A stretch of 45,883 nucleotides of DNA from an uncultured Clostridia bacterium (GCA_934465535.1 CAKSKV010000012.1:1-45883), one strand, 5' to 3'; counted from the first letter of the stretch, positions 15,869 through 24,709 are shown. A program made the numbers and translations. Notes: generated by a model from the sequence alone, not told the origin.

Positions 15869-16573
15869 TTAATCGCTGCAGTCAGGCGCCAGCTCTATAT
15901 CGAACAGCTTCCACGGCGTATCGGTCTGCGGATAGCACAGAAAGGTGCGCTTATCCCCCTTAACCGGGTGGGTAAGCGTGGTGCTCACTCCCCACAGCGC
16001 CGTGGGGCTGCCCTTTTTCTCCAATCCGCCGCCGTACACGCGGTCGCCCCATACCGGGCAGCCCATGCCCGCCAGCTGCACCCGCATCTGGTGTGCTATT
16101 CCCGTAGCGGGGCGCAGCGCCAAAAGAGTAAGCGTCTGCTCACCGCAGGAAACGCTTTGCAGCACCTTATAGGTAAGCTGTGCCTTTTTCGCCCCTTCGG
16201 TGGAACGGGGCGCAATGCGCACCCGCCATGTTGCGGTATCCTTTATAAGATAATCGGTAAGCTCGCCCGATTTATCCCTGGGGCAGGAGCGCACCACCGC
16301 ATAGAATGTGCGTTTAAGCTCCCTGCTTTGCACCTGACGGGAAAGCTCCGCCGCGCTTTTTCTGTCCAGCGCCGCCACCACTATGCCGCCCGCCTGACGG
16401 TCCAGCCGGTGCACCAATGCGGCAAAGGGCTCTGCCTGCGGATTTTTTTCCTTAAGATGCTTTTTTATCTGTCCCAGCAGGGAATCTCCGCCCTCCTGCG
16501 CCGAGGTAAGCGGCAGCCCGCAGGGCTTTGCGGCAACAAGTATTGCCTCGTCCTCATAAATAACATCCAGCAT
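15869..16573 (-). CDS. RluA-family pseudouridine synthase (second copy)
   Basis: 234 residues, with the catalytic ALVHRLDRQAGGIVVAALDR and the block TGIAHQMRVQLAGMGCPVWGD. It has the same architecture as the downstream gene and shares many stretches (for example FYAVVRSCP, LTDYLIKDTATWRVR). It also lacks an S4 domain. The start has GAGGT upstream. Its own terminator separates it from its paralogue, so the two are probably expressed separately. Target RNA unknown. Confidence 0.9.
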   Translation of the reverse strand: MLDVIYEDEAILVAAKPCGLPLTSAQEGGDSLLGQIKKHLKEKNPQAEPFAALVHRLDRQAGGIVVAALDRKSAAELSRQVQSRELKRTFYAVVRSCPRDKSGELTDYLIKDTATWRVRIAPRSTEGAKKAQLTYKVLQSVSCGEQTLTLLALRPATGIAHQMRVQLAGMGCPVWGDRVYGGGLEKKGSPTALWGVSTTLTHPVKGDKRTFLCYPQTDTPWKLFDIELAPDCSD

Positions 16574-16644
16574 AAAATACCTCTTTCGTATCTTCGGCAG
16601 TACCCGCCGTATTAAAAGCGCACATAAAAACAGACAAGCGCCGT

Positions 16645-17502
16645 TTAATCAAACTCCATGCGTCCCGAGGCTCCGCAGGGCAGCAGAATATCCCCCCGCG
16701 TTACCGGCAGCGCCACCTCGGCCGCCTCCACCCTTCCGCGGAAAAGCGGCTTTACCGCGCTTGCAAGTATATTGCGCAGCACAATGGGCTGAAGCCCGGT
16801 GGTATAACTGTTTATAAGCATAAACAGCGGTCTTTCGCTCAATACCCCCGTGCACAGCTTCACAAAGCCGAACAGCTCGTTTTCCAGCTTCCATATCTCG
16901 CCGGACGGCCCGCGGCCGTAGCTGGGCGGATCCATGATTATTGCATCATAACGGTTGCCGCGGCGTATCTCCCGCTGCACAAACTTGGCGCAATCGTCCA
17001 CTATATAGCGCACGGGAGCCGCACCAAGGCCGGAAAGCGCAATATTTTCCTTGCATTGCGCCACCATGTTTTTTGCGGCGTCCACATGGCACACCGACGC
17101 CCCGGCTTTGGCCGCTGCCACGGTAGCGCCCCCGGTATATCCGAAAAGGTTAAGCACCTTTACCGGCCGCCCGCAGGAGCGTATAAGGCGCATCATCCAG
17201 TCCCAGTTTGCCGCCTGCTCCGGAAACAGCCCCGTATGCTTAAAGCCCATGGGGCGCACCTTGAAGGTAAGCTCCCGCCAGGAAACCGTCCAGCTTTCCG
17301 GAATGCTTTTATAGTATTCCCACTGTCCGCCCCCGCTTGAGGAACGGCGGTACTGTGCATCCGGCTGTATCTTTCCCCCGCTGTAACCCCAAATCACCTG
17401 CGGGTCGGGGCGCAGCAGATGTATTCCGCCCCAGCGTTCGTATTTCATGCCCTCACCGCAGTCTATACATTCGTAATCCTTCCAGTCCGAAGCAATATAC
17501 AT
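16645..17502 (-). CDS. Class I SAM-dependent methyltransferase (RlmI/RlmK-like)
   Basis: 285 residues. The SAM-binding motif I is VLNLFGYTGGATVAAAKAGA, followed by VCHVDAAKNMV and the catalytic-type motif IIMDPPSYGRG. The N-terminal part contains GGIHLLRPDPQVIW and FPEQAANWDWM, a pattern of the rRNA cytosine-methyltransferase-like family (Methyltrans_SAM). It lacks the PUA domain of E. coli RlmI. The start at 17502 follows AGGAGGGAAAGCGG. It lies 67 bp after ileS on the same strand and may be co-transcribed. RNA as substrate is inferred. Confidence 0.87.
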   Translation of the reverse strand: MYIASDWKDYECIDCGEGMKYERWGGIHLLRPDPQVIWGYSGGKIQPDAQYRRSSSGGGQWEYYKSIPESWTVSWRELTFKVRPMGFKHTGLFPEQAANWDWMMRLIRSCGRPVKVLNLFGYTGGATVAAAKAGASVCHVDAAKNMVAQCKENIALSGLGAAPVRYIVDDCAKFVQREIRRGNRYDAIIMDPPSYGRGPSGEIWKLENELFGFVKLCTGVLSERPLFMLINSYTTGLQPIVLRNILASAVKPLFRGRVEAAEVALPVTRGDILLPCGASGRMEFD

Positions 17503-17569
17503 CCGCTTTCCCTCCTTTTTGCACTCTTATTTTCGCCTTGCGCATGCTTCAGGGCATATTCGGCGCCGC

Positions 17570-20500
17570 TTACGCTTTTTTGATCGAAAGCGTGCAGTGC
17601 TCGCCGTTTATCTCCCACTGCTTGGCATTCTCGCACGGCTGCGCAAACAGCACCGCGTCCGCCTGCGCGCCGGAGCTTATCATATCGGCGCCCTCTTTTG
17701 CCGCCTCCAGCAGCTCGCCCTGCGCGGTAATTGTAAGAATGATATGGTCCGTAACCTCAAGACCTATATCCTTGCGCATGGTCTGCACCTTGCTTATAAG
17801 CTCGCGCACGAAGCCCTCGCGGCGAAGCTCCGGAGTTATATGCTCATCCAGTATCACCACGATTTTGCCGTCGGATTCCGCAGCAAAGCCCTCTTTATTC
17901 TTGGAGGAAATAAGCAGATCTCCCTCCGTCAGCTCCACCCTGGTGCCGTCGATATCCAAAGTGTATACTCCGCCGTTCTTAACGGCGGCCACCACCGCCT
18001 GCGCATCGCACTCCTTCAGGAAGGCGCTTATGCGTCCCAGCAGCTTGCCGTATTTCGGCCCCAGAGTGCGCAGCTGCGGCTTGAGCGAAAAGCTGGTGTA
18101 ATCGGAGGAATCGCTTAAAAACTCCACCGCCTTGACATTCAGCTCATCCTCTATAAGCTCGTTGAACTGCTCCGGCAGCTTTCTTTCCGAACGCAGCAGC
18201 AGGCGGGAAAGGGGCTGACGGTTCTTTATGTTGGCCGCAGCGCGGCAGGCGCGTCCCAGCACCACCGCCTCAAGCAGCAGCTCCATGTTCGCCTCCAGCT
18301 CCGGGTCTATAAACTCCGCGTTCCACTGCGGGAAACGGCACAGATGCACGCTCTCCGGCGCCGAAGCATCCACGCGCTTTACAAGGTTCTGATACAGCTC
18401 CTCCGCCATAAACGGAATAAAGGGCGCGCTGATCTTTGCAAGCGTGGTAAGCACGGTATAGAGCGTCATGTATGCGTTTATCTTGTCCTGAGTCATATCG
18501 CTGCCCCAGTACCGCTCGCGGCTGCGGCGCACATACCAGTTGGACAGCTCGTCCACAAAGGCCTGCATTGCCCGCGCCGGCTCGGTTATAACATATTTAT
18601 CCAGCGATTCGTCCACATATTTCACCAAAGAATTCAGCTTTGAAAGGATCCAGCGGTCCATCAGGGAAAGCTTATCCTTCTCCAGGCTGTACTTTGTGGG
18701 GTCGAAATTGTCAATGTTGGCATAAAGCACATAGAAGGCGTAGGTGTTCCACAGCGTGCCCATGAACTTGCGCTGCGCCTCGCTTACCGCCTCGGCATAG
18801 AAGCGAGAGGGCAGCCACGGCGCCGATGCCGTATAGAAATACCACCGCACCGCATCCGCGCCCTGCACATCCAGCACGCTGAAGGGGTCCACGACATTCC
18901 CCTTGTGCTTGCTCATCTTTACGCCGTCCTTGTCGCCCACATGCCCAAGCACTATGCAGTTGCGGAAGGGCGCGCAGTCAAACAGCAGGGTGGATATCGC
19001 CATAAGGGAATAGAACCATCCGCGGGTCTGGTCTATGGCCTCGCTTATGAAATCCGCCGGGAAATTATGACGGAATTTTTCCTGATTTTCAAAGGGATAA
19101 TGCCATTGCGCAAAGGGCATGGAGCCGCTGTCGAACCAGCAGTCTATAACCTCCGGCGCACGGTGCATCACTCCGCCGCACTTTTCGCACTTCATGGTAA
19201 GCGGATCAAGATAGGGCTTGTGCAGCTCGGTATCAAGCGGCGCACCGGTAAGCCTTGCCAGCTCCTCACGGCTGCCCACCACATGATAGTGCCCGCACTG
19301 ACATTCCCACACGGGCAGAGGAGTGCCCCAGTACCGCTCACGGGAAAGCGCCCAGTCTATAACATTTTCCAGGAAGTTGCCCATGCGGCCTTCCTTTATG
19401 GTCTCCGGCATCCAGTTTACGGTGCGGTTGTTCTTTACAAGCTGATCCCTCACCGCCGTCATGCGGATAAACCAGGTGGAACGGGCATAGTAGATAAGGG
19501 GGGTGTCGCATCTCCAGCAGAAGGGATAGCTGTGCTGATAGGGCAGCTCGCGGAAAAGCAGCCCGCGGGAGCGCAGATCCTCCGTTATCGGCTTGTCGGC
19601 ATCCTTTACAAAAAGCCCCGCAAACTTGCCGGTCTTGTCGATAAGCTTGCCCTGATTGTCCACCATCTGTACAAAGGGCAGGTTGTTGTCCCGCCCCACG
19701 CGGGCGTCGTCCTCGCCGAAGGCCGGGGCAATGTGCACGATTCCGCTTCCGGAATCAAGGGTAACATACGGATCCGCCACCACATACCATGCCCGCTTTT
19801 TCTCATCACGGGCAAAGTCAAACAGCGGCTCATAATCCATCCCGCAAAGCTGTTCGCCCTTGCAGGTTTTTATTACCTCCGCGCCCTCGCCCAGCACCTC
19901 AAGAAGCGCCTTTGCCAGAATGTATGTGCGCCCCTCAAGGCGCGCGTAGACATAATCCTCCGCCGCATTTACGCACAGCGCCACATTGCTGGGCAGCGTC
20001 CAGGGCGTGGTGGTCCATGCCAAAAGATAGGTATCCTTTTCTCCCTTTACCGGGAAGGATACGAATATACTGGTTTCGGTAACATCCTTATAGCCCTGCG
20101 CCACCTCGTGGGAGGACAGCGCGGTGCCGCAGCGGGGGCAGTAGGGCACCACCTTGTGCCCCTTGTAAAGCAGCCCCTTGTCCGCTATCGTTTTAAGCGC
20201 CCACCATTCGGATTCGATATAGTTGTTGTCATAGGTGATATACGGGTGCTCCATATCCACCCAGTAGCCCACCGCGTCGCTCATGTGCTCCCATTCGGAG
20301 GTGTATTTCCATACGCTCTGCTTGCATTTTTCAATAAATGGCTCAATGCCGTACTTTTCTATCTGCGGCTTGCCGTTTATCCCCAGCTGCTTCTCCACCT
20401 CCAGCTCCACCGGCAGACCGTGAGTATCCCAGCCCGCCTTGCGCTCTATATGATAGCCCTTCATCGTGCGGTAGCGCGGAATGATATCCTTCATAACGCG

Positions 20501-20686
20501 GGTGAGTATGTGCCCTATATGCGGCTTGCCGTTGGCAGTGGGCGGTCCGTCATAGAATACAAAATCCTTTCCGCCCTCATTCTGTGCGGTGGATTTCTCA
20601 AAAATGCCGTTTCTTTTCCAGAACTCCGTTATGGCGCGTTCCCTGTCCACAAAATTAAGGGAGGTGTCAACCTTCTGATGTATCAT
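17570..20686 (-). CDS. ileS: Isoleucyl-tRNA synthetase
   Basis: A 1038-residue class I aminoacyl-tRNA synthetase that charges tRNA-Ile. The HIGH motif is GKPHIGHILTRV near residue 50, the class I signature is followed by the large editing domain (AWTTTPWTLPSN), and the second ATP motif is GVKMSKHKGNVVDP (a KMSKH form). The length and order fit the IleS2-type enzyme found in many anaerobic Firmicutes. The start is taken at the ATG at 20686 (MIHQKVDTSLNFVD); a longer frame from 20713 is possible. A T-box leader and its own promoter lie upstream, so expression should rise when uncharged tRNA-Ile accumulates. Confidence 0.96.
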   Translation of the reverse strand: MIHQKVDTSLNFVDRERAITEFWKRNGIFEKSTAQNEGGKDFVFYDGPPTANGKPHIGHILTRVMKDIIPRYRTMKGYHIERKAGWDTHGLPVELEVEKQLGINGKPQIEKYGIEPFIEKCKQSVWKYTSEWEHMSDAVGYWVDMEHPYITYDNNYIESEWWALKTIADKGLLYKGHKVVPYCPRCGTALSSHEVAQGYKDVTETSIFVSFPVKGEKDTYLLAWTTTPWTLPSNVALCVNAAEDYVYARLEGRTYILAKALLEVLGEGAEVIKTCKGEQLCGMDYEPLFDFARDEKKRAWYVVADPYVTLDSGSGIVHIAPAFGEDDARVGRDNNLPFVQMVDNQGKLIDKTGKFAGLFVKDADKPITEDLRSRGLLFRELPYQHSYPFCWRCDTPLIYYARSTWFIRMTAVRDQLVKNNRTVNWMPETIKEGRMGNFLENVIDWALSRERYWGTPLPVWECQCGHYHVVGSREELARLTGAPLDTELHKPYLDPLTMKCEKCGGVMHRAPEVIDCWFDSGSMPFAQWHYPFENQEKFRHNFPADFISEAIDQTRGWFYSLMAISTLLFDCAPFRNCIVLGHVGDKDGVKMSKHKGNVVDPFSVLDVQGADAVRWYFYTASAPWLPSRFYAEAVSEAQRKFMGTLWNTYAFYVLYANIDNFDPTKYSLEKDKLSLMDRWILSKLNSLVKYVDESLDKYVITEPARAMQAFVDELSNWYVRRSRERYWGSDMTQDKINAYMTLYTVLTTLAKISAPFIPFMAEELYQNLVKRVDASAPESVHLCRFPQWNAEFIDPELEANMELLLEAVVLGRACRAAANIKNRQPLSRLLLRSERKLPEQFNELIEDELNVKAVEFLSDSSDYTSFSLKPQLRTLGPKYGKLLGRISAFLKECDAQAVVAAVKNGGVYTLDIDGTRVELTEGDLLISSKNKEGFAAESDGKIVVILDEHITPELRREGFVRELISKVQTMRKDIGLEVTDHIILTITAQGELLEAAKEGADMISSGAQADAVLFAQPCENAKQWEINGEHCTLSIKKA

Positions 20687-20758
20687 AGTATCAAGCCTTT
20701 CCCTGTGCCGCATGAAACTTACGGCGCAGTGTTATTTTGTCATATGATTTTTGATTTT

Positions 20759-21010
20759 AATAAAATAAGCCCCGTACTCCTAAAAGCACGAGGCGCTTAA
20801 CCATTAAGAGCGGCGCAATAATTTACGCGTTGTGCTGTATCGGGCACTCCCGTACCGCGCTCAGGCCGCAGGGGCGTTCGCGCGATCCCTTCACGGGTGA
20901 TCGTACCGTTTTTCATGCGTACCGCATTGCAGCAGCCGCGGCTCTCTGTAACGCACTTTGTAAAACAGCAGCATCCCGATCGTCAGGTTTATCTGTTTTC
21001 CGGTATCTTC
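20759..21010 (-). promoter_or_regulatory. T-box riboswitch of ileS with AUC specifier
   Basis: Stem I is recognisable on the minus strand. The distal AG-bulge/loop block begins AGAGAGCCGCGGCTGCTG (within 20918-20947), flanked by helices TGCGT/ACGCA and CTGTTTT/AAAACGG. The specifier is ATC followed by ACCC (codon at 20899-20901), closed by CGGG/CCCG with a TGA/TGAAGG kink-turn-like element. The antiterminator can form from CTCTTAA (20804-20810) and TTAGGAG around a 7-base bulge TGGTTAA (20797-20803). The competing terminator is GCCTCGTGC (20786-20794) with GTACGGGGC (20769-20777) and then TTATTTTATT. The bulge TGGT would pair with the ACCA end of tRNA-Ile. It is divergent: the usual TGGNACC is TGGTTAA here. 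Confidence 0.8.
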
Positions 21011-21021
21011 CGGCAAGATAT

Positions 21022-21050
21022 ATTATATAAAATAACGGATTGTTTGTAAA
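21022..21050 (-). promoter_or_regulatory. Promoter of the ileS T-box transcript
   Basis: Minus strand TTTACA (21045-21050), 17-bp spacer, TATAAT (21022-21027). Transcription should start near 21014, giving a leader of about 330 bases. Confidence 0.85.
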
Positions 21051-21123
21051 GCATAAAAACGGCAAAATTGCAAATCCCGCCGCCCGAAACGGCAGCAAAC
21101 TGCCTGCGTACTCAAAAAAACAC

Positions 21124-21152
21124 TTGACAAATACGCCGCAAGGTAATATACT
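21124..21152 (+). promoter_or_regulatory. Promoter of tRNA-Arg
   Basis: TTGACA (21124-21129), 17-bp spacer, TATACT (21147-21152), ending 22 bp before the tRNA. Confidence 0.85.
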
Positions 21153-21174
21153 TGCAAATGTTCAAAATATAAAT

Positions 21175-21251
21175 GTGTCTGTAGCTCAGCTGGATAGAGT
21201 AACTGGCTACGAACCAGTAGGTCGGGGGTTCGAATCCCTTCAGGCACACCA
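21175..21251 (+). tRNA. tRNA-Arg(ACG)
   Basis: A complete 77-base cloverleaf including an encoded CCA. The acceptor pairs GTGTCTG with CAGGCAC (one G-T pair). The D arm has AGCTCAGCTGGATAGAGT, the anticodon arm is ACTGG-CTACGAA-CCAGT with anticodon ACG, and the T loop is TTCGAAT. It has its own promoter and terminator, so it is a single-gene unit. Confidence 0.97.
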
Positions 21252-21253
21252 CG

Positions 21254-21290
21254 AAAAAGCAATTGCATCTTGCAATTGCTTTTTTGTTAT
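21254..21290 (+). terminator. Terminator of tRNA-Arg
   Basis: A 13-bp stem (AAAAAGCAATTGC at 21254-21266, GCAATTGCTTTTT at 21272-21284) with a 5-base loop and continuing T-run. Confidence 0.95.
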
Positions 21291-21514
21291 ATTCGCCTTA
21301 CGGCGAGCGGTATTGCCGCGCAGTGATATTCGGTTTTCCGCCCTGTGATATTCGCTCGGCAAGTGTGAGATACGAATATAATATCACTTTTGCGGCGCAG
21401 ATCTTTACAGCGCGGCTTTCCCGGACGCCTTGTCCCTCTTTGTATTCCGCACTCCGCCCTGAGGATAATTGTCCCTTATACTGTTAATAAACTGTGAATT
21501 ACACTGTTAAAAAG

Positions 21515-21632
21515 TTATCCACAGTTCCCACAGACTTACCCACAATTGCGGATATATCGGCAATTATCTGTCAATAACTCCGGTGAAACAACTTATCCAC
21601 ACCGAAAAAATACTTCTTCCGGCTGTGGATAA
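21515..21632. other. DnaA-box cluster, candidate replication origin
   Basis: Three perfect TTATCCACA boxes (21515-21523 plus, 21593-21601 plus, 21624-21632 minus) and one single-mismatch box TTACCCACA (21536-21544 plus) fall within 118 bp of a 490-bp gene-free gap (21291-21781). An AT-rich stretch precedes them (21481-21514). Chromosomal genes to the left are mostly on the minus strand, those to the right mostly on the plus strand. No dnaA or dnaN gene is in the window. It may be oriC or a DnaA-titrating or regulatory cluster. Confidence 0.6.
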
Positions 21633-21781
21633 CCCGCTTTGTGCACACCTTTCTTTGCTTTGCAAAAAAATACCGACCGAAACAAAAACCGTTTCCGTCG
21701 GTAAACCTCCGCGTTCGCCGGCCCCTGCGGCATATTGCCGCCTGCACGATAAGCGCACCCCGTATTTTTTCAAAAAACAGG

Positions 21782-22561
21782 CTATGCCGCGTTTTCCAGC
21801 ATCAGCTTATCCGCAATCAGGGCGATGAATTCGCCGTTTGTGGGCTTGTCGTTGCGGGTATACACATTATAGCCGAATATATCGTTTATGTTTTCTATCT
21901 TGCCCCGCGTCCAGGCCACCTCTATTGCATGGCGTATTGCCCGCTCCACCTTGGAGGCGCTGGTGTCATATGTCCGCGCTATCCCCGGATACAGCTCCTT
22001 GGTTATGCGGTTTATTATATCCGGGTTGCCTATCACCATCTTTACCGCTTCCCTTAAAAATGTATAGCCCTTTATATGCGCGGGTATTCCCATGGTTATA
22101 AACATAGTGCTTATGCGCTCATCCACGCTCTTTTCTCCCATGCGCACCACCGTCCTTGACCGCGGCTCTATGTGCCTCCCCTCCTTTAGCGCCACGCAGT
22201 CCCGCACCCTGTTGCGCACCGATTGCGCATCAAAGGGCTTTGCAAGAAAAAATGTGGCCCCAAGCTCCACCGCCCGCAGAACAAAGGCCTCCTGTACCAG
22301 TGCCGATATCATTATAAACGCCGGCGCGCCGCTTTTTCCCGCCGCCTTTTCCAGCACCCCGAAGCCATCCAGCTTTGGCATTACAACATCAAGAAGCACC
22401 ACATCGGGCGACAGCTGTTCTATCATGCACAGCGCCTGGGTACCGTCGCAGGCCTCTCCGACTACGCTTACATCCTCCTGCCCCTGAAATATCTCTCTGA
22501 GTGCACCGCGAACCTGTCCGTTGTCATCTACAATGAGAACCCTGGTCTTTTGTTGTTCCAT
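21782..22561 (-). CDS. spo0A: Sporulation master regulator Spo0A
   Basis: A 259-residue response regulator. The receiver domain has the acidic pocket VLIVDDNGQ, the phosphoacceptor Asp in VVLLDVVMPKLDGFG, and the Lys in FFLAKPFD. The C-terminal DNA-binding domain shows the near-invariant Spo0A recognition region ELYPGIARTYDTSASKVERA followed by RHAIEVAWTRG and NDKPTNGEFIALIADKL. The start at 22561 has AAAGGGG. It marks the organism as an endospore former or a recent descendant of one. A 0A box and a housekeeping-type promoter lie upstream. Its 3' end faces the DnaA-box cluster. Confidence 0.97.
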   Translation of the reverse strand: MEQQKTRVLIVDDNGQVRGALREIFQGQEDVSVVGEACDGTQALCMIEQLSPDVVLLDVVMPKLDGFGVLEKAAGKSGAPAFIMISALVQEAFVLRAVELGATFFLAKPFDAQSVRNRVRDCVALKEGRHIEPRSRTVVRMGEKSVDERISTMFITMGIPAHIKGYTFLREAVKMVIGNPDIINRITKELYPGIARTYDTSASKVERAIRHAIEVAWTRGKIENINDIFGYNVYTRNDKPTNGEFIALIADKLMLENAA

Positions 22562-22617
22562 ACTGATAAACCCCTTTCGATACAGCCATATATTGGCAAA
22601 TCTTTCTTTGTGAGGGT

Positions 22618-22646
22618 ATAATAGCACAATATATGGTATAATGCAA
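22618..22646 (-). promoter_or_regulatory. Promoter of spo0A
   Basis: Minus strand TTGCAT (22641-22646), 17-bp spacer, TATTAT (22618-22623), 57 bp before the start codon. The 357-bp gap to ecfA1 also holds the 0A box and the ecfA1 promoter. Confidence 0.75.
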
Positions 22647-22696
22647 TAGGAATTTTAACAGATTATTGTTAAATTATGTTAATTTCGTTTGCTTTT

Positions 22697-22705
22697 TTTG
22701 TCGAA
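22697..22705 (+). promoter_or_regulatory. 0A box upstream of spo0A
   Basis: TTTGTCGAA is a perfect match to the Bacillus Spo0A box consensus. It lies about 50 bp upstream of the spo0A -35 box, so autoregulation is likely. Confidence 0.65.
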
Positions 22706-22794
22706 TTCGTTTACTTAGCAATAAAAACGAAGTCTTTACCCTGCCGCGGCGCCCGGAAGTAACGCTATGCTAAGCCCGCCGGGGCAACAAACGC

Positions 22795-22823
22795 TTTTCA
22801 TATCCGCAACAATGTTGTATAAT
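22795..22823 (+). promoter_or_regulatory. Promoter of the ecf operon
   Basis: TTTTCA (22795-22800), 17-bp spacer, TATAAT (22818-22823). A small hairpin GCCGCA-TTTC-TGCGGC follows at 22837-22852 in the leader. Confidence 0.7.
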
Positions 22824-22918
22824 AAAATATCAAAAAGCCGCATTTCTGCGGCAGATATTCAGCATAATGAAGGAATAACGGATAAATATCCGCACGATGC
22901 GGAAAATTGAGGACGGTC

Positions 22919-23740
22919 ATGGATATTATAAAGGCGGAAAATGTTCATTATACCTATGAGGACAGCGGGGAGAGTATCCTCCACGGAATAGACCTCACCG
23001 TGAAAAAGGGCGAATTTCTTTGCATACTGGGGCATAACGGCAGCGGAAAATCCACCCTTGCAAAGGTGCTGGGCGGTCTTTTTCTGCCAAGCGAGGGGCG
23101 GGTGGAGATCTGCGGCATGGACACCGCCGACCCGGAGAGCGCCTTTAATATCCGCCAGCGCGCAGGCATGGTGTTTCAGAATCCCGATAACCAGCTTGTA
23201 GCCACCGTCGTGGAGGACGATATAGCCTTCGGCATGGAAAACCTGGGCGTGCCCGCACCCGAAATGAACCGCCGCATAGACGAGGTTCTTGCCGCCGTGG
23301 GCATGTCGGAATTCCGCAAAAGCGCTCCCCACAAGCTCTCCGGCGGACAGAAGCAGCGCATTGCAATAGCCGGCATTCTGGCCATGCGTCCGGAAATACT
23401 CATTCTTGACGAGCCCACTGCCATGCTGGACCCCTCCGGGCGCGCCGAGGTCATGAAAAGCGTGGAGCAGCTGCGCAGGGACGGCATGACAATAGTTCAC
23501 ATAACCCATTTTATGGAAGAAACCGTCTCTGCCGACCGCCTTATAGTTATGTCGGAGGGGCGCATCCTGCTTCAGGGCACACCGAGAGAGGTGTTTTCCC
23601 GTCAGGAGCAGCTGCGCAGCCTCTCCCTTGATGTTCCGCAGATGACGGCGCTGGCGCACGACCTTATCCGCTTGGGCGCCGATATCCCGGCGGATATCCT
23701 TACAATAAAGGAGCTTGCCGACTGCATATGTCCGCAGTAA
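22919..23740 (+). CDS. ecfA1: Energy-coupling factor transporter ATPase EcfA1
   Basis: A 273-residue ABC ATPase. Walker A is GHNGSGKST, the Q-loop is FQNPDNQLVATVVEDDIAFG (the FQNPDNQ form typical of EcfA), the signature is LSGGQKQR, and Walker B is ILILDEPTAML. The start at 22919 follows GAGGA; a TTG four codons earlier is less likely. With EcfA2 and EcfT it forms the shared energising module that works with several vitamin- or metal-specific S components encoded elsewhere. Confidence 0.95.
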   Translation: MDIIKAENVHYTYEDSGESILHGIDLTVKKGEFLCILGHNGSGKSTLAKVLGGLFLPSEGRVEICGMDTADPESAFNIRQRAGMVFQNPDNQLVATVVEDDIAFGMENLGVPAPEMNRRIDEVLAAVGMSEFRKSAPHKLSGGQKQRIAIAGILAMRPEILILDEPTAMLDPSGRAEVMKSVEQLRRDGMTIVHITHFMEETVSADRLIVMSEGRILLQGTPREVFSRQEQLRSLSLDVPQMTALAHDLIRLGADIPADILTIKELADCICPQ

Positions 23741-23845
23741 GCCGGGCTTGGCGTTTTTCCGCCGTTTTCGGCAAAAAACGCGTTTTTCGCGGGTATTTTC
23801 GTATTTATTAAAAGATTTTTCACCTAAGGAGTCAGCCTGTACAAC

Positions 23846-24709
23846 ATGTCCGTAATTATCAAAGACCTTGGATATATATATTCCCCCGGCACCCCCTTTG
23901 AGTACCGGGCGCTGCACGATGTCACCCTTGAGATACCCGACGGCCAGTATGTGGCCCTCATAGGCCATACCGGCAGCGGAAAATCCACCCTTATACAGCA
24001 TCTCAACGGCCTTATCCGCCCCACAAGCGGGTCCATAACGGTGCAGGGCATAGACCTCACCGCAAAGAAGGTGCCCCTTAAGGAGCTGCGCCGCCGCGTA
24101 GGTTTGGTATTTCAGTACCCCGAATATCAGCTCTTTGAGGAAACCGTGGCAAAGGATGTGGCGTTCGGCCCGAAAAATCTCGGGCTTTCTCCCGAAGAGG
24201 TCGAGCTGCGGGTAAAGGAGGCCGTAAGGCTTGTGGGTCTGCCCGAGAGCGTGCTGGAAGCCAGCCCCTTTGACCTCTCCGGCGGACAGAAGCGCCGCGC
24301 GGCCATTGCCGGAGTGCTGTCCATGCGTCCCGAGGTGCTGGTGCTGGATGAACCCATTGCCGGGCTTGACCCGATGGGTCGCCGTGAAATACTCACCCTT
24401 GTGGAAAACTACCGCCGGCACAGCGGCGCCACGGTGGTGCTGGTATCCCACAATATGGATGATGTCGCCGATATTGCCGACCGCGTAATAGTAATGCATC
24501 GGGGCGGGGTGGCATTGGACGGCACCCCGCACGAGGTGTTTTCCCAAAGCGAAAAAATGCAGTCCCTGGGGCTTGATGTGCCGCAGGTCACCCTGCTTGC
24601 CGACGAGCTGCGCCGCCGCGGCATGGATGTGCCGAAAAACATAATAACCCGGCAGGAAATGCTGGAATATCTGCTTTCAAAGGGGGTGGCAGGATGCTCC
24701 GCGACATAA
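23846..24709 (+). CDS. ecfA2: Energy-coupling factor transporter ATPase EcfA2
   Basis: A 287-residue ABC ATPase with Walker A GHTGSGKST, Q-loop FQYPEYQLFEETVAKDVAFG (the FQYPEYQ form typical of EcfA2), signature LSGGQKRR and Walker B VLVLDEPIAGLDP. The ATG at 23846 is 14 bases from AAGGAG, a long gap; an in-frame CTG at 23837 is better spaced, so the true start is slightly uncertain. It follows ecfA1 by 105 bp and overlaps ecfT by 16 bp. Confidence 0.95.
   Translation: MSVIIKDLGYIYSPGTPFEYRALHDVTLEIPDGQYVALIGHTGSGKSTLIQHLNGLIRPTSGSITVQGIDLTAKKVPLKELRRRVGLVFQYPEYQLFEETVAKDVAFGPKNLGLSPEEVELRVKEAVRLVGLPESVLEASPFDLSGGQKRRAAIAGVLSMRPEVLVLDEPIAGLDPMGRREILTLVENYRRHSGATVVLVSHNMDDVADIADRVIVMHRGGVALDGTPHEVFSQSEKMQSLGLDVPQVTLLADELRRRGMDVPKNIITRQEMLEYLLSKGVAGCSAT

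Noticed and set aside
18905..20800. A 631-codon open frame on the plus strand
   Set aside because: It is antisense to ileS, lacks a ribosome binding site and family motifs, and reflects the GC-rich codon pattern of the real gene.
20848..20860. A plus-strand CCGTACCGCG resembling the T-box core
   Set aside because: It lacks the TGG that pairs with tRNA and has no gene downstream on that strand; the real T-box is on the other strand.
22859..24547. A 562-codon open frame on the minus strand
   Set aside because: It is antisense to ecfA1 and ecfA2, whose Walker and signature motifs are complete; its protein is His/Gly-rich and matches nothing.
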